DNA of 64,000 nt, taken from contig NC_030826.1 in NCBI RefSeq assembly GCF_001704415.2, positions 28,763,324 to 28,827,323 of the forward strand, written 5' to 3'. This document shows, piece after piece, positions 21,901 through 33,900 of the stretch. This DNA comes from Capra hircus (lineage: Eukaryota > Chordata > Mammalia > Artiodactyla > Bovidae). The notes beneath the pieces are model-generated. The model was not told the origin of the DNA. It was given only the letters and a program-made list of their open reading frames with translations, and ran no database searches. Positions within the stretch are counted from its first letter, which is position 1; each line of letters begins with the position of its first letter. The position numbers and the translations under genes were made by a program.

Positions 21901-24900
21901 TCTGGGACCAGGTGAGGACAGACAGGGCAGCAGGCGACAGGGCCGCACTCACCCGCCTGCGTGGACTTCCTCCGAGCCTTCTTGATGTCCTCCTCCGTCT
22001 TGTTGCTCAGCTTGATCTCCAGCTGCTGGGTCTTCATCTCCAAGTCTCTTTGCCGCTCCGTGAGGGCTTTTCGGGCCTGGGGTCCAAGGACGTGGAGTTA
22101 ATCACAGGCTCAGAGACAGCAAGGGCCCACTGGGCCTGGCCTCCTTTTTTAGGTTGTTGCTCAGTCGCTAAGTTGTGTCTGACTCTTTGCAACCCCATGG
22201 ACTGCAGCACGCCACACTCCCCTGCCTGTCACTATCTCCTGGAGTTTTCTCAGACTCATGTCCATTGAGTTGGTGATGCCATCCAACCATCTTGCCCTCT
22301 GCCACCCCCTTCTCCTCCTGCCTTTTGTCTTTCCCAGCATCAGAGTCTTTCCTAGGTAAGTTGTTTCTTTTCCCTGCTTTGGTAAATGAGGCTACAGGGG
22401 CTCCGTCAGGCTAAGTGGCCAGACCAGCATCACTCAGCCAGCTGGAGACCACACTGAGGCTGCAAAAGCATCCTTTCGTCCTTGGCCTGGAGCAAGTGCC
22501 CCAGAGCACGTTTTCACTGGAGCATGTACATGTACTGGGGACCCAGGCAATCCTGAGACCACAGCTTCTCCGGGGTGGCAGGGATCAGAGATCATTGACG
22601 CCACCTCCCAACAATGCTCAGCAGCTGGTGACACCAGCCTCCCCATTCTGGGGTGGGATGGGCCTGTCGGTGCTGGCCACTGGCAGGGTCTAGGGTGCCC
22701 ACAGCAGTAAGATGGCCCTCTTCTCCCGCACCTCTCCCAAAGGCGCTGGGGTCAGCCCCAGGGGGAGACCTCTCTTTGCACCATAACTGACCATCAGAGC
22801 TCCCAGCAAGGTCAGACCACCTCGGCCTCTGGGAGGGGGGTGGTCCAGTCAGGAGGGATTCTGCTAGGTGGGACCCAGACAAAGGGGCCCTGTCTGGACT
22901 GGCAGTACATCCAGGCTTCAGGACCCTCAAAATCAGGGTGTACCTTGTCTCACATTCTACAACCCCAAGGCAGGCGCAGCCTCTCCCACCCTCACTGGGA
23001 ATCTGAACACCAGGGGAAGCACACCCTGAACCTCTGGCCGGGGGAGGGCGTTCTCACACTACCCCCCCAGCCCCAGACCCAGCTGCAGGGGGGACAAACA
23101 GCCCTGCCATGGCTCAAGTCCTGCCGGCCCCCAGCCCCTGCTCCCTCCAGCAGGACCCCTCCCACTCCGCAACCTGGGCCCTCACCTTCTCCACCGCGGC
23201 GTAGCGGCTGGCAAGCTGCTTGCGGAGGTCTGCGATGTGGTGGTCACACTTCTTCATGTCCTTCTTGAAGTTCTCACGGAAGTTCATCAGAGGCTTCTCC
23301 ACCTCGCTGTGCAGCTGTCGACGGGGGAGACACACTCAGGACCCGAGGGGCACCAGCTATGAGAGGAGGGAGGGGGTGCTCTCGCCCACCCCGTGGGTGA
23401 GGATGGATACCATCTCACTGGGAGGTCAGAGACAAGTGGTTGTGTTTGCAGTTGAGGGAGTCACCTCCACTGGCCAGGCCGAGGGTTCACACCAATGGAT
23501 GGGTTAGTGCCTGGAGCCCAGCAAGTCCCCGTGGGCACCCTCTTCCTGTGTGAAGCCCACAGAGCCTCCTCCGGGGCTTTGCTCAGACGTAATCTCCCTT
23601 ATTTTCTAAGCTGGGGGCTTTGGGGACCATCCCTGTGACCCCAAACACTCAGCCATGATCACAAGGGCGACACTTAACCAGGCGATCTCGGGTCAGTTCT
23701 ACTTGATCATCTACACGTGCCAGGTGCAAGGACCACCGATGCCGTGCACGTGGTCTGAATCTCCAGGAAGCCATGGTGGGAGCTCACAGGGGCCCTTCCT
23801 GGCCTGTGCCCACTGTGTGGAGGCTGGCACACCCCTACGCCACCAGAGTGGGCCAGCCTTGCACCTCTAGGGCCAGAGAAGGGTCCTTTATGCTCTGAGA
23901 GGCGCTGGGTGGTGTCAGGTTTCCCAGCTTTCTTTTCTTTCATTCCTTTCCTCTTTCTCACCCACTCTCTTTGGAAGAAGAACTTTTACTTAAAACTTTT
24001 TTGGGGTGTATGAACATGAGATGTATGTGATAACAGATAAATATGGACTTGCTGTGGTCAAAGGCACAGTCTAGCGGCCTCCCTGCCCCCGACTCAGCCT
24101 CTCAGAGCCTCACCCACCCTGTCTCGGCTCCTAAAGCCCCCAACATAACCTCTAGGACCTCCTAACTGGCCTCCTAGGGTCCCTGAATTAGCCTTCCAGG
24201 GTCTCTCAACCTCTACCCTTCTTGCTGGGAATCAGAACTGAACCTCCCTGGATGGATGATGCCCCAGCTCTGGGACTCTGGGACTTCTCTCCCTCCTCAC
24301 CAGGCTCTTTCTTGCTACATTACCTTTTCCCCAGAGGCCTCAAGGATGAAGGTGCTCCCTGTACCAAACCACTGATTACACGCTGGTTGACTCTGAACTC
24401 GAGGAGGGTGGAGGCCATGCTGGCTGGGCCCCTGCTGTATCCACAGTGCCTGGTCGGAGCTGGTACACAGTGGGCCCTCCTGCACTACTTGGAAAAATGA
24501 CAAGATTTTCGGGGCCCAATGCTCTGGGGGACAAGATGATGCTTTGCTGGTGGGTGACCTTCAAAGACTAATGGCGGGGGCTGCACTAACACCCCTCCCC
24601 TCACGTTGGCTTACTGTGTGCTACCATGGTTTTGAGCCCTGGGAAGATTCCTTGCACAGGAAAACACCCCCATCTGGTGGCAATCTGTAAGATGTTACAA
24701 ACTTCAGTGCTTCTGAGACCTAGAGAACCCCTTTCCCACACAGATTAGGCACTGGGGGAGGAGAGGGAGGGCCACATAGTTGGCTGGCTGCCTTGGAAAC
24801 CTGCTCCTGGTTGTGGGTCTAAGTGGGTTAACTCGGTTTGTTGACCCAGTAACTCTGAGCTCTCTTTCTGAGGACCTGAACGTGAGTGCTTTCCATACAT

Positions 24901-27900
24901 TCATATGCCCAGGAGTGACCTGCAGAGACTTGTCAATACTCAGGATTTCTGGGTCCCGGTCCCAGACTGTGTGGTCTGGGGAGGGACCAAGATCCGGCCA
25001 GGACTCCCAAAGCTCTCCCCAAATTCCAAATGACATCCTAGAAACATCACACTACTGGCTGTTAGAAGTGATTCAATCCCATGGATCGAAGGCCCACAGT
25101 CTCCCTCTACATTTTAAGTACTTTAACAAAAAGGCTAATTTTTTAAGAAAGTTGGCTAGATGTCTTTATACTCATTCTTAAGTTTTAAGCATCTCTGGCT
25201 AACCAGGAGGCCAAAGTCCTCCACAGAAGCTTGTCCTTATGAACTTGAACTGGCCTGGCTTGGTGGCAATAGGCCATTGAAGCTATTCAGTTTGCCTTTC
25301 GGAATTTCTGTCTCTTGCTTCCACGTCACTCATCACAAGAGAGCAAGAGAAGTTTCAGGTCGGAAGGAATTTCAGACGAAACTGTGTGGGTTGGGTGACG
25401 GACCACCACAATAAAGTCAATGTCACAAAAATGGAAGTGTTGCCCTAGAGCAGGTCTCATGGACGCTCTGGTTTCCCAGTGTGCACGAAAGCAATGCTTT
25501 TATACTATACTGCAGCCTATTCGAGCTTCCCAGGTAAAGAATTCACCCGCCAATGCAGGAGACACAGGAGATGTGGGTTCGGTCCCTGGGTCAGGAAGAC
25601 CCCCTGGAGGAGGAAATGGCAACGGACTCCAGTATTCTTGCCTGGAAAATCCCATGGACTGAGGAGCCTGCAGGGTACGGTCCACGGAGTTGAAAAGAAT
25701 CGGACACGACCGAGCATGCACGCGTGTAGTTTATTAACTGTGTGATAGCATTATGTCTTAAAAACGTGCATGCCTTAATTTTAAAAATACTTATTGCTTG
25801 AATTTCCCTGGTGGTCCAGTGGTTAAGACTCTGTGCTCCCAAGGCAAAGGGCACAGGTTTGATCCCTGGTCAGGGAGCTAAGACCTTGCATGCTGTGGGT
25901 ATGGTCCAAGTAAAAATATTTATTTCTAAAAAATGCTAACCATCATCTGACAATGCAGGCTTGCCACACATCTTCAATTTGTAAAAAAGACACACTAAAG
26001 CCAAGTACTATATAGAGCAAGGATGCCTGTATCTGGTCCCGTGTTTTTCAAACAGTGCATTGCTGAGAGCTGTGAAATGGTTAGTGGATCAGGACCAGCT
26101 TTTTGATGAGCATAGCCCAGATATGAAGAGGAAACATCAGAGATGTTTTAGCCACATACGGGGGTATCCGCATGTGATTATCTAGGTGTGGATACATGTG
26201 TGTTCCAGGTGGCCATGGAAAATGTATAACTGGGTCACAGTCAAGTCAGTTTCAAGTCTCACTGATCTGGTCCAAACACTTCACTTCACACTTAAAAAAA
26301 AATGGAAGCCCAGGGATGCTAAGTGGCTTCCCCCAAGATCACAAAGCTTGTGAGTGACAGCACTGATAAAAAATCATTTTTTATCATTCTCTTGATGCCC
26401 TCTGTGCCCTGCAAAAATCTGGCTGAATACATGGCCTCGATTGCATGATTAAATTTTCTCCCACCGCCAGGAATTTTTCTATTCTCTCTTCCTCACCCAG
26501 AAGCAGGTATAACTTCCTTTATACAGAGCAATCTTATTTCTTTAATAGTCTGTTGCTATGAACAATGGCTTGAGCTAGGAGACTCAGAAAAGCCTAAGAT
26601 CCCTGGAATGAAATTGCATTTCTTAAAGAGCTCTTGCCCTTCGACACAGAGTACTCAGGAAGGACATTTTCAAGGAGCCTTTTGGAGCAGATGTTAAAAT
26701 GGGTTTTGCACATGTGGACCTATATTTATCTATGGTGGATGGATAGTCTTTCCTTTTTAAGGAATTGTCATACAACCACTGGGCTGCTACTATGACTGCC
26801 TGAGGCCACCAACACTGACTGATGGGCTGAAGGCAGCAGACATTCTTATGGAAAAATCTATGTGTGAATTTTGTGTGAATATTTTTCAGAAGCCTCCCAT
26901 CAGAAGTCAGCTCTGAATTAAAACATCCCGGCATTTGGAAGGTCAGCCTGTACCACTGTGGACAGCCCCTAAGCGAGGGCAGTGTGCTTCAGCACAGAGT
27001 TCTGGGTTTTAAATGCCGCTGGTCTGCCCAGAGGAAACGTCCAGGGGTCAAGGCTCCAGCCCACTTGGTCTTCTCCTTCGTTTCCTCAGCAGCTGAGCCC
27101 ACCTGGCTGTGTGACCACGGGCTGTGACTTGATCTCTTTGTTCCTTCTCAATTGTGAAATGGCGATGTTGTCTTGCATGATGGCTGATACCACTAAGGGA
27201 GAAGAGTTACCTCCTGCACATAACCACGATATTGTGATATATGGGGCTGGCCGGAAAGTATGTTAGGATTTTCCCATGTTACAGAAAACCTCGAGTGGAC
27301 TTTTTGACCAACCAAATGACAACGTATTTATTTTGCTCTTCATCCCCAGCTCCTGGCCGGAACTCCTAGAGCCTTCGTAATTTCCTAAACAACAAAGGTG
27401 CTGGGAGAGCATCTTCTGGTTTAATATTTGGTCTTTCAGCCCAGTTCTGACACCAAACTCCTACATTTCTTAGAATTTCTTATGAGACGAGTCTGGGTGG
27501 GCTCTTGGATGGGGGTTTGTCACCAAAAAGACCAGGCCATGAATGGGACTTTCAGCCCCCTCCTCTGATCCCCTGGAGGGAGAGGAAAGGGGCTGGAGAC
27601 TGAGTTAATGATTATGCCTTTGCGATGAAGGGCTTCCCTGGGAGCTCAGCTGGTAAAGAATCCACCTGCAATGCAGGAAAGCCCACTTCAATTCCTGGGT
27701 TGGGAAGATCCCCTGAAGAGGGATAGGCTACCCATTCCAGTATTCATGGGCTTCCCTGGTAGCTCAAATGGTAAAGAATCTGCCTGCAATGAGGGAGACC
27801 TGGGTTTGATCCCTGGGTTGGGCAGATCCCCTGGAGGAGGGCATGGCAACCCCACTCCAGTATTCTTGCCGAGAGAATCCCTGTGGACAAGGAGCCTTGT

Positions 27901-30900
27901 CGGCTACAGCCCATGGGGTCGCAAAGAGTCAGACACAACTGAGTGACTAACACACAGCACATGTGATGAAACGTCCACAAAAGTCTGAAAAATCACAGGG
28001 TCCAAGAGGTTCTGAGTTGGTGAACACACCCACGTGCTGGGATGTGCGTCCCCAGCACCACGGGGACAGACACTCCTGCACTCAGGACCCTTTCTTACCT
28101 GACCCTGAGCATCTGTTCATCTGTGGCCTTTATCATACCCTTTAATATATAATAAACTGATGAATAAGCGTCTCCCTGAGTTTTGTGAGCTCTTTAATAA
28201 GTTACCAAACCTGAAAAGGGGATCACTCAAAACCCTGACTTGTAGCCAAGCGGGACGGAAGTTGTGAGTAACCCGGTGACCCACTACTTATAACAGCTGT
28301 CTGAAGCAAGGGTGGCCCCGTGGGGCTGGGTCCTTAACCTGCAGGATCTGACGCTGAGCTCCAGGCAGTTAAGTGCCAGAAGTGAATTACACTGTAGGAC
28401 CCCCAGCTGGGGTCAGGGAATTGGTCAGTGTGGGAAAAACCCAGACATTTGGTGACTAGAAGCAGCGCTGTGAATATGTGTAAGAATTTGCTCAGTCATG
28501 TCCGACTCTTTGCAACCCCATGGACTGCAGGCCGCCAGGCTCCTCTGTCCATGGAATTCTCTGGGCCAGGATACTGGAGTGGGTAGCCATTCCCTTCTCC
28601 AAGGGATCTTCCCGACCCAGGGACTGAATCCAGGTCTCCTGCATTGCAGGCGGACATCTGAGCCACCAGTGCTATGAGCAGCCGTAGTAAAAAGTAAGAT
28701 TATAGGAAAACTGCATGGGGGAGGGCTCTGTCACCCAGTGAGTACTTCACAAATGACTGAGAATCGGGGGCCTGCTGGTGGGGAGTAAAGGCCACCAGGA
28801 TTCCCAGGGATCCAGCAGGTGACCATTTAGAAGCCTGCAGACCTGGCTCCCAGCCTTGATGCTCACAACACAGCCTCACCATTCATCTCATGGTCAATGG
28901 AGGTTTCTACGACCGCAGAGATTGGAGCTGCCGGGGGTTAGGAGAGCAGGAGGGAGACCTAGACGGAACATTGCTGTGATCTACAGCTTAAAAATAACTC
29001 ACTGCTCTGTATACAAGGTTCAAAGGCGACTCATTTACAGGGCTCTTTCCTCTTCTAGTGCGCGAGAGGCAATTTCCTTGTGAAATGCTTGGTGTCTAAG
29101 GTTAGTGCGCCCTTGCTGGTCCAGGAATTCTCACTCACATTTGGGTGTCAACTCCCTCTCGGGGCACCAGCATCCTTCAGGAGCGGGGAGCTTGTAATGG
29201 CACTGTTTCTCCTCCCACCTCAGCTCTTTATTAAGCGCCTTCGCACATCTCAACTGTATGAGTCATTCATTCTGCCCGTGGTGTGCAGAGAACCATCATG
29301 GGGCAGGGTGGGGAGACCTGGAAACAAAGCCAGTTTCCTGTCCCCCAACAGTGCACAAAGCCCAGAAATGCAACTGCTGTGGGAAAAGCACTATAAAAGA
29401 GATAGGGCTAGTGAGTGCTGAGCGTGGAAATCTCAGGAAAGAGCAGCCATCTTGGGGGATGCCACCTTCAAGTAGTAAAGGAGGTGATGTAACCCTCAAT
29501 TTTAAAGTGTAGGCTTACAGGCAACTCTTATCAATATCCTGTGCTAAGCCATAATGAAAAGAAAATTTAAAAAGGATGTCTTTGAAAGTGAAAGTTGCTC
29601 CATTATGTCCGACTCTTTGCAACTCCATGGACTATACAGGCCATGGAGTTCTCCAGGCCAGAATACTGGAGTGGTAGCCCTTCTGTTCTTCAGGGGATCT
29701 TCCCAACCCAGGGATTGAACCCAGGTCTCCCACACTGCAGATGGATTCTTTACCAGCTGAGCCACAAGGGAAGCCCAAGAATACCGGAGTGGGTAGCCTA
29801 TCCTTTCTCCAGCAGGATCTTCCTAGCCCAAGAATCAAACCAGGGTCTCCTGCATTGCAGGTGGATTCTTTACCAGCTGAGCTATCAGGGAAGCCCTAAA
29901 AAAAAAGAATGTCTATATTGTATATAACTGAGTCACTCTGCTATACAGCAGAGATGAGCACAGCATTGTAAATCAACCATGTGCTGCGCTATGCTAAGTC
30001 ACTAAGTTGTGTCTGACTCTTTGCAACCCCATGGACTGTAGCCTGCCAAGCTGCTCTGTCCATGGAATTTCTCCAAGCAAGAAAACTGGAGTGGGAAGCC
30101 ACTCCCTTCTCTAGAGGGATCTTTCTAACCCAGGGATCGAACCTGGGTCTCCTGCAATACAGGCAGATTCTTTACCGTCTGAGTTACCAGGGAAGCCCAA
30201 GGCTCACCATAGCCCAGGGTTAAACTTGGAGGAATTTTGTGAGTTGATCAGTAAAGAACAACCAGTATTAAAAATTATATGGTCTAAACTTAAAATTAAC
30301 AAACTGTATTGAAAACAGAGGTAACACATACCCTCATACCCTCCTGTTAACGACATCTGACCATGAGCTACACTCTTGATGGATGCGTATGGCTTTTGAT
30401 GCCATTTTGTTGGTATAGGGGAGCAACCATCTAATGTTAGCATCTCTTCCTGACTCTCGAAATTTACACCATGGAAACCAGGCAACACCACACACTGGAG
30501 AAGCAGCTGCACATGGGTGTGTAAGACCAACCCAGGGAGGGGTTACCTTGGCAGAGAACTTGAGGTGAACTTCAGCCTCATCCGCAAGGCTCTTCTTCAC
30601 CTGCGCCCATGCTTCTCCCAGGGAGCTGCAACACCAAGGAGATGGTGAGGCTCGAGGACGGACGCACTGACCTCAGATTAGAGGCCACAGCCCTCCCCCC
30701 ATGAGGCAGGATGGTGGGTCTTGACTCTGAGTCCCTGGGGAACGTACGATGCCTCAGACCATGGACTTGGATGAGGAGGTTGGGCACAAAACAAACATGA
30801 GTACCACGCCTTGACCTATGGGACCAGAAAAGCCACCCCTAAACGAACTGAGCATCACGCTGAGAGAACTGACTGCAGCAGCCAGCTGAGTGCCTGGGAA

Positions 30901-33900
30901 CTGTCCAGAAGCCCAGAGGATTAGGGAGATGGGGGTGGTGGGGGGTGTCACGAGGGCCCAGATACCTGTCCCATGACTGTCTCCTGCCTTCCCATCACCC
31001 TCCCTGGTTTACTGTTGAGGGGTGCAAACACCTGCTGGCAAACAAGCAAGGAGAATGGGTGCCTTTCCAGGGAGAAGCCCTTCTCTAACAGAAGGTATCA
31101 CACAGCCCTGCTTGCAGGCAAACCTGCAGTGGCCTGGCTTCTGGGGGGGCGGGCAAAGATGGACCACCTGGGTCTAGGGGCCTCCTAGGGCTGCCCACAC
31201 AGCTAAGAAGGCTCGCCATCCCCATCTTCAGGAACATGGCCTCCCCACCCACGCTCTAGAACCGATTCTGGCCGGTAAGCCCCAGTGCTGCCCACAGCCA
31301 ACCAGAGAATGGCAGAGTCCTCTAAGCTGAATCGCTTTTCCACTTGAAAGAGATGTTCCAAGTACAAGCAATCTCCTAAAGTCCCCTGGACTTTTGAACG
31401 CATGCCCCCACGCTCCAATCTCCCTGATTGAGGACTCTTGAACCTCTCTGCCCTTCCCACTGATATTCCTACATTCTTGCTCAAGACCTCTTCACTCAGC
31501 CAGTACACCAGGGCTGAACGGTCAGTTGACTTCCTTTCATCAAAAAAGCCACTTCCCCCAGAGAATTCATTAAACTCGAGTGGCAAAATCTGATTAAAAG
31601 ACAGCCTGCTGTGAGGCATCTGGGTTCTGAGCCAAGCAGCCAGCAGCTGAAAATTACCCAACAGAACAGAATGGATCCCTCTGATCAGAGTCCAGGCCTG
31701 TCTGGTGGTGGTGCTGGCTCAGGCCAGGGTGGGTGTTTATGGGAAGTGCCTGACCGATTTTATCTAGGAGTCAGACAGCAAAGAAAGGTTCCCTTGGGTG
31801 ATCCTGGCTGGGGGGCCCACCTGAGAAGGGATGGGGAACTGGGATGATGCAAGCTGCTGACATCTGTCTTGGCCTGAAGGGCCTGAGCTCCTGGGAGCTG
31901 GGTTGGGGCCATGCTGGGTGGCCTGTCCCCTCACCTGACTGGGCAGATGGGTAGAGGGCCTGGGGTGGGGAGAAGGAGGGAGTGGAAGGAATCATGAGAG
32001 TCATATAGATATGGGATCAGAATACCAGGTCCAGAAAAAGATTTACCCAAATACGGGTGATCTATGTGCAATAAAGATGCCAAGCATCTTCATGGAGAAA
32101 TGGACAGCCTTTCAACACCTGGTGCAGAGACAACTCTACATCCACAGGGAAAAAGAAATCCTACCCCTGACCCCACGCCATGCACACAGGTGACCTCCAG
32201 ATGGCTCGCACAACCAGGATAACAGTCAACAGCTCACAGAAGCAGTCCTGGGGAGAAGCGGGAGCTCCATGACAGTGTGGTCAAAGGGGGCGTTTCTCCC
32301 TGCAGCTAAGCTACTCACCAGCCTGTGGGAGATTTGAACAAGAGCCCAGAAGCCCTGCTGGTGCTGAGTGTTTGTAAGTCAGCTGTCAGCAAAGCACACA
32401 GTCAATAACTGGCCCAGGGATGGTGACAGGGGCCTGAGACTGTCATCTGGACTATTGGGAGGAAAGGCGGAAGCGCAGTTTCACACTTAGGACCATGTCC
32501 TTGGCCCCACTGCCAGGTCGGGCCCCCACAGGCAGGAGGACATCACTCCAAACATGAGGACGGGCCTATCTGAGCTGGTTCAGCCCCCTTGCGATATCCT
32601 AGCCAGCCTTGGAGCCACATCACAACTTAGGAAAAAAGCCATTTAGAAATTGAAGACAGTGATAAGAGGTTGATGGGAAAAAGCAAACAAACAAAAACCC
32701 CAAGACATAATTTCTTTTCCAGAACACCATCTGGGGCCTGCTAAATCAAAATCCATGTTACTGTCACAATTACCAACCAGGAAAGACCAAAATCCTTTCC
32801 ACACAGGAGAGCTAAACTGAAGGCAGGATACATCTCCTGATTCTGTTTATTCTGTACACACCCTGTGGAATCTGAGGGCAACTCGAGTCTCCCCATCAGC
32901 ATCTTCCTAGGCTCCAGCGTCATGCTCTGAAAGTTTCAGGTGGACAGGCTGACATCCAAAGCCATGTGTGAATGCAAAGCGATGGGGCTACAGGTTGTGA
33001 ACGGGGGCCCGTGTACCTCCTGGAAGAAGTGTGTGTGTGGGAGGGGGATGTGGGTACAGGGCTGATGGGGTATTTATTCACAGCTATGTTGCAGGTGAGC
33101 AATGCCAATCCATGACTGTGAGTGTGTGGCGGACTGCCCGTGTTTGCGGCTGCACATGTGTACAGCATGCTGGTGAAGCCTGACTCTGGACTCGTGTAGC
33201 CAGGAGCATACGCCATGTGTGTGGGCGGGATGGAGTGTCTCTGGCAGCGGCCCAGGCCGAGGAGGTGGAATTTCTTAGGAGAAGTAGCACTGCATTGCAG
33301 GGCATGGGAACACTTAGGAAAGCCCCATCCTCAGTTCAGAGGGGAGACTCCCTCATGGGTCCCCTCCTGCCTGGTCCCAGACTGGGTACATGGAGCAGGA
33401 GGAGGCTGGAGGCAAGCTTCACTGATGTCCCTGGAAGGGACACTGGCCAAGCAGGGCGATCCTGTGGTTTGTAGCCTGCTGGGTCAGTAAAAACCATTCC
33501 AACCTCTTGGCTGCATGGTGAGCCCATAAAGAGGCCCTAATCAAAGCTACGTTTGGTTGGCAGAGCCCTGTTCCCTGGAGGATTCAAGCTATGAAGTCAG
33601 ATTTGGGCTTGTTCAACATCACGGCTCTCTGATGACTATGACAGAGTATCTTCCATCCCCGGGGGCTCACTTCCCTTCATAGGAGGGATTCAAACAGAGA
33701 CTGCACTGCAGGGAGGTCAGACTAGAGACGGGACCTCGAGGGGCCTTTCAACTCTTACCTTCTGAGATTCTGGTTTTGTTTTGTGATTAAGGGGAAATTC
33801 TCTTAACACAAATGTAACCAGGGGATTTCCCTGGTGGCCTGATGGCTAAGACTCAGTGCTCCCAATGCAGGGGAGCACTGGGTTTGACTCCTGATCAGGC

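Larger units (their letters stand above)
18360..21952 (-). other. GAS7: GAS7 intron 11
   Basis: It carries a TG-rich repeat, a MIR, a long L1 fragment and a CHR-type SINE, listed separately. The stretch 18800-19860 looks unique. Confidence 0.9.
23315..30546 (-). other. GAS7: GAS7 intron 9
   Basis: A 7.2-kb intron. The stretch 23315-25520 is mainly unique, with a possible degraded L2 near 24300-24500. The stretch 25520-30200 holds many SINEs and a mariner MITE, listed separately. Positions 28673-29580 look unique. No additional exon was seen. Confidence 0.9.

Noticed and set aside
23186..23335. Extension of GAS7 exon 10 to an upstream ATG at 23335
   Set aside because: The open frame upstream of the acceptor is short, contains the splice signal GTCGACAG and has no support as a start, unlike the exon 5 case.
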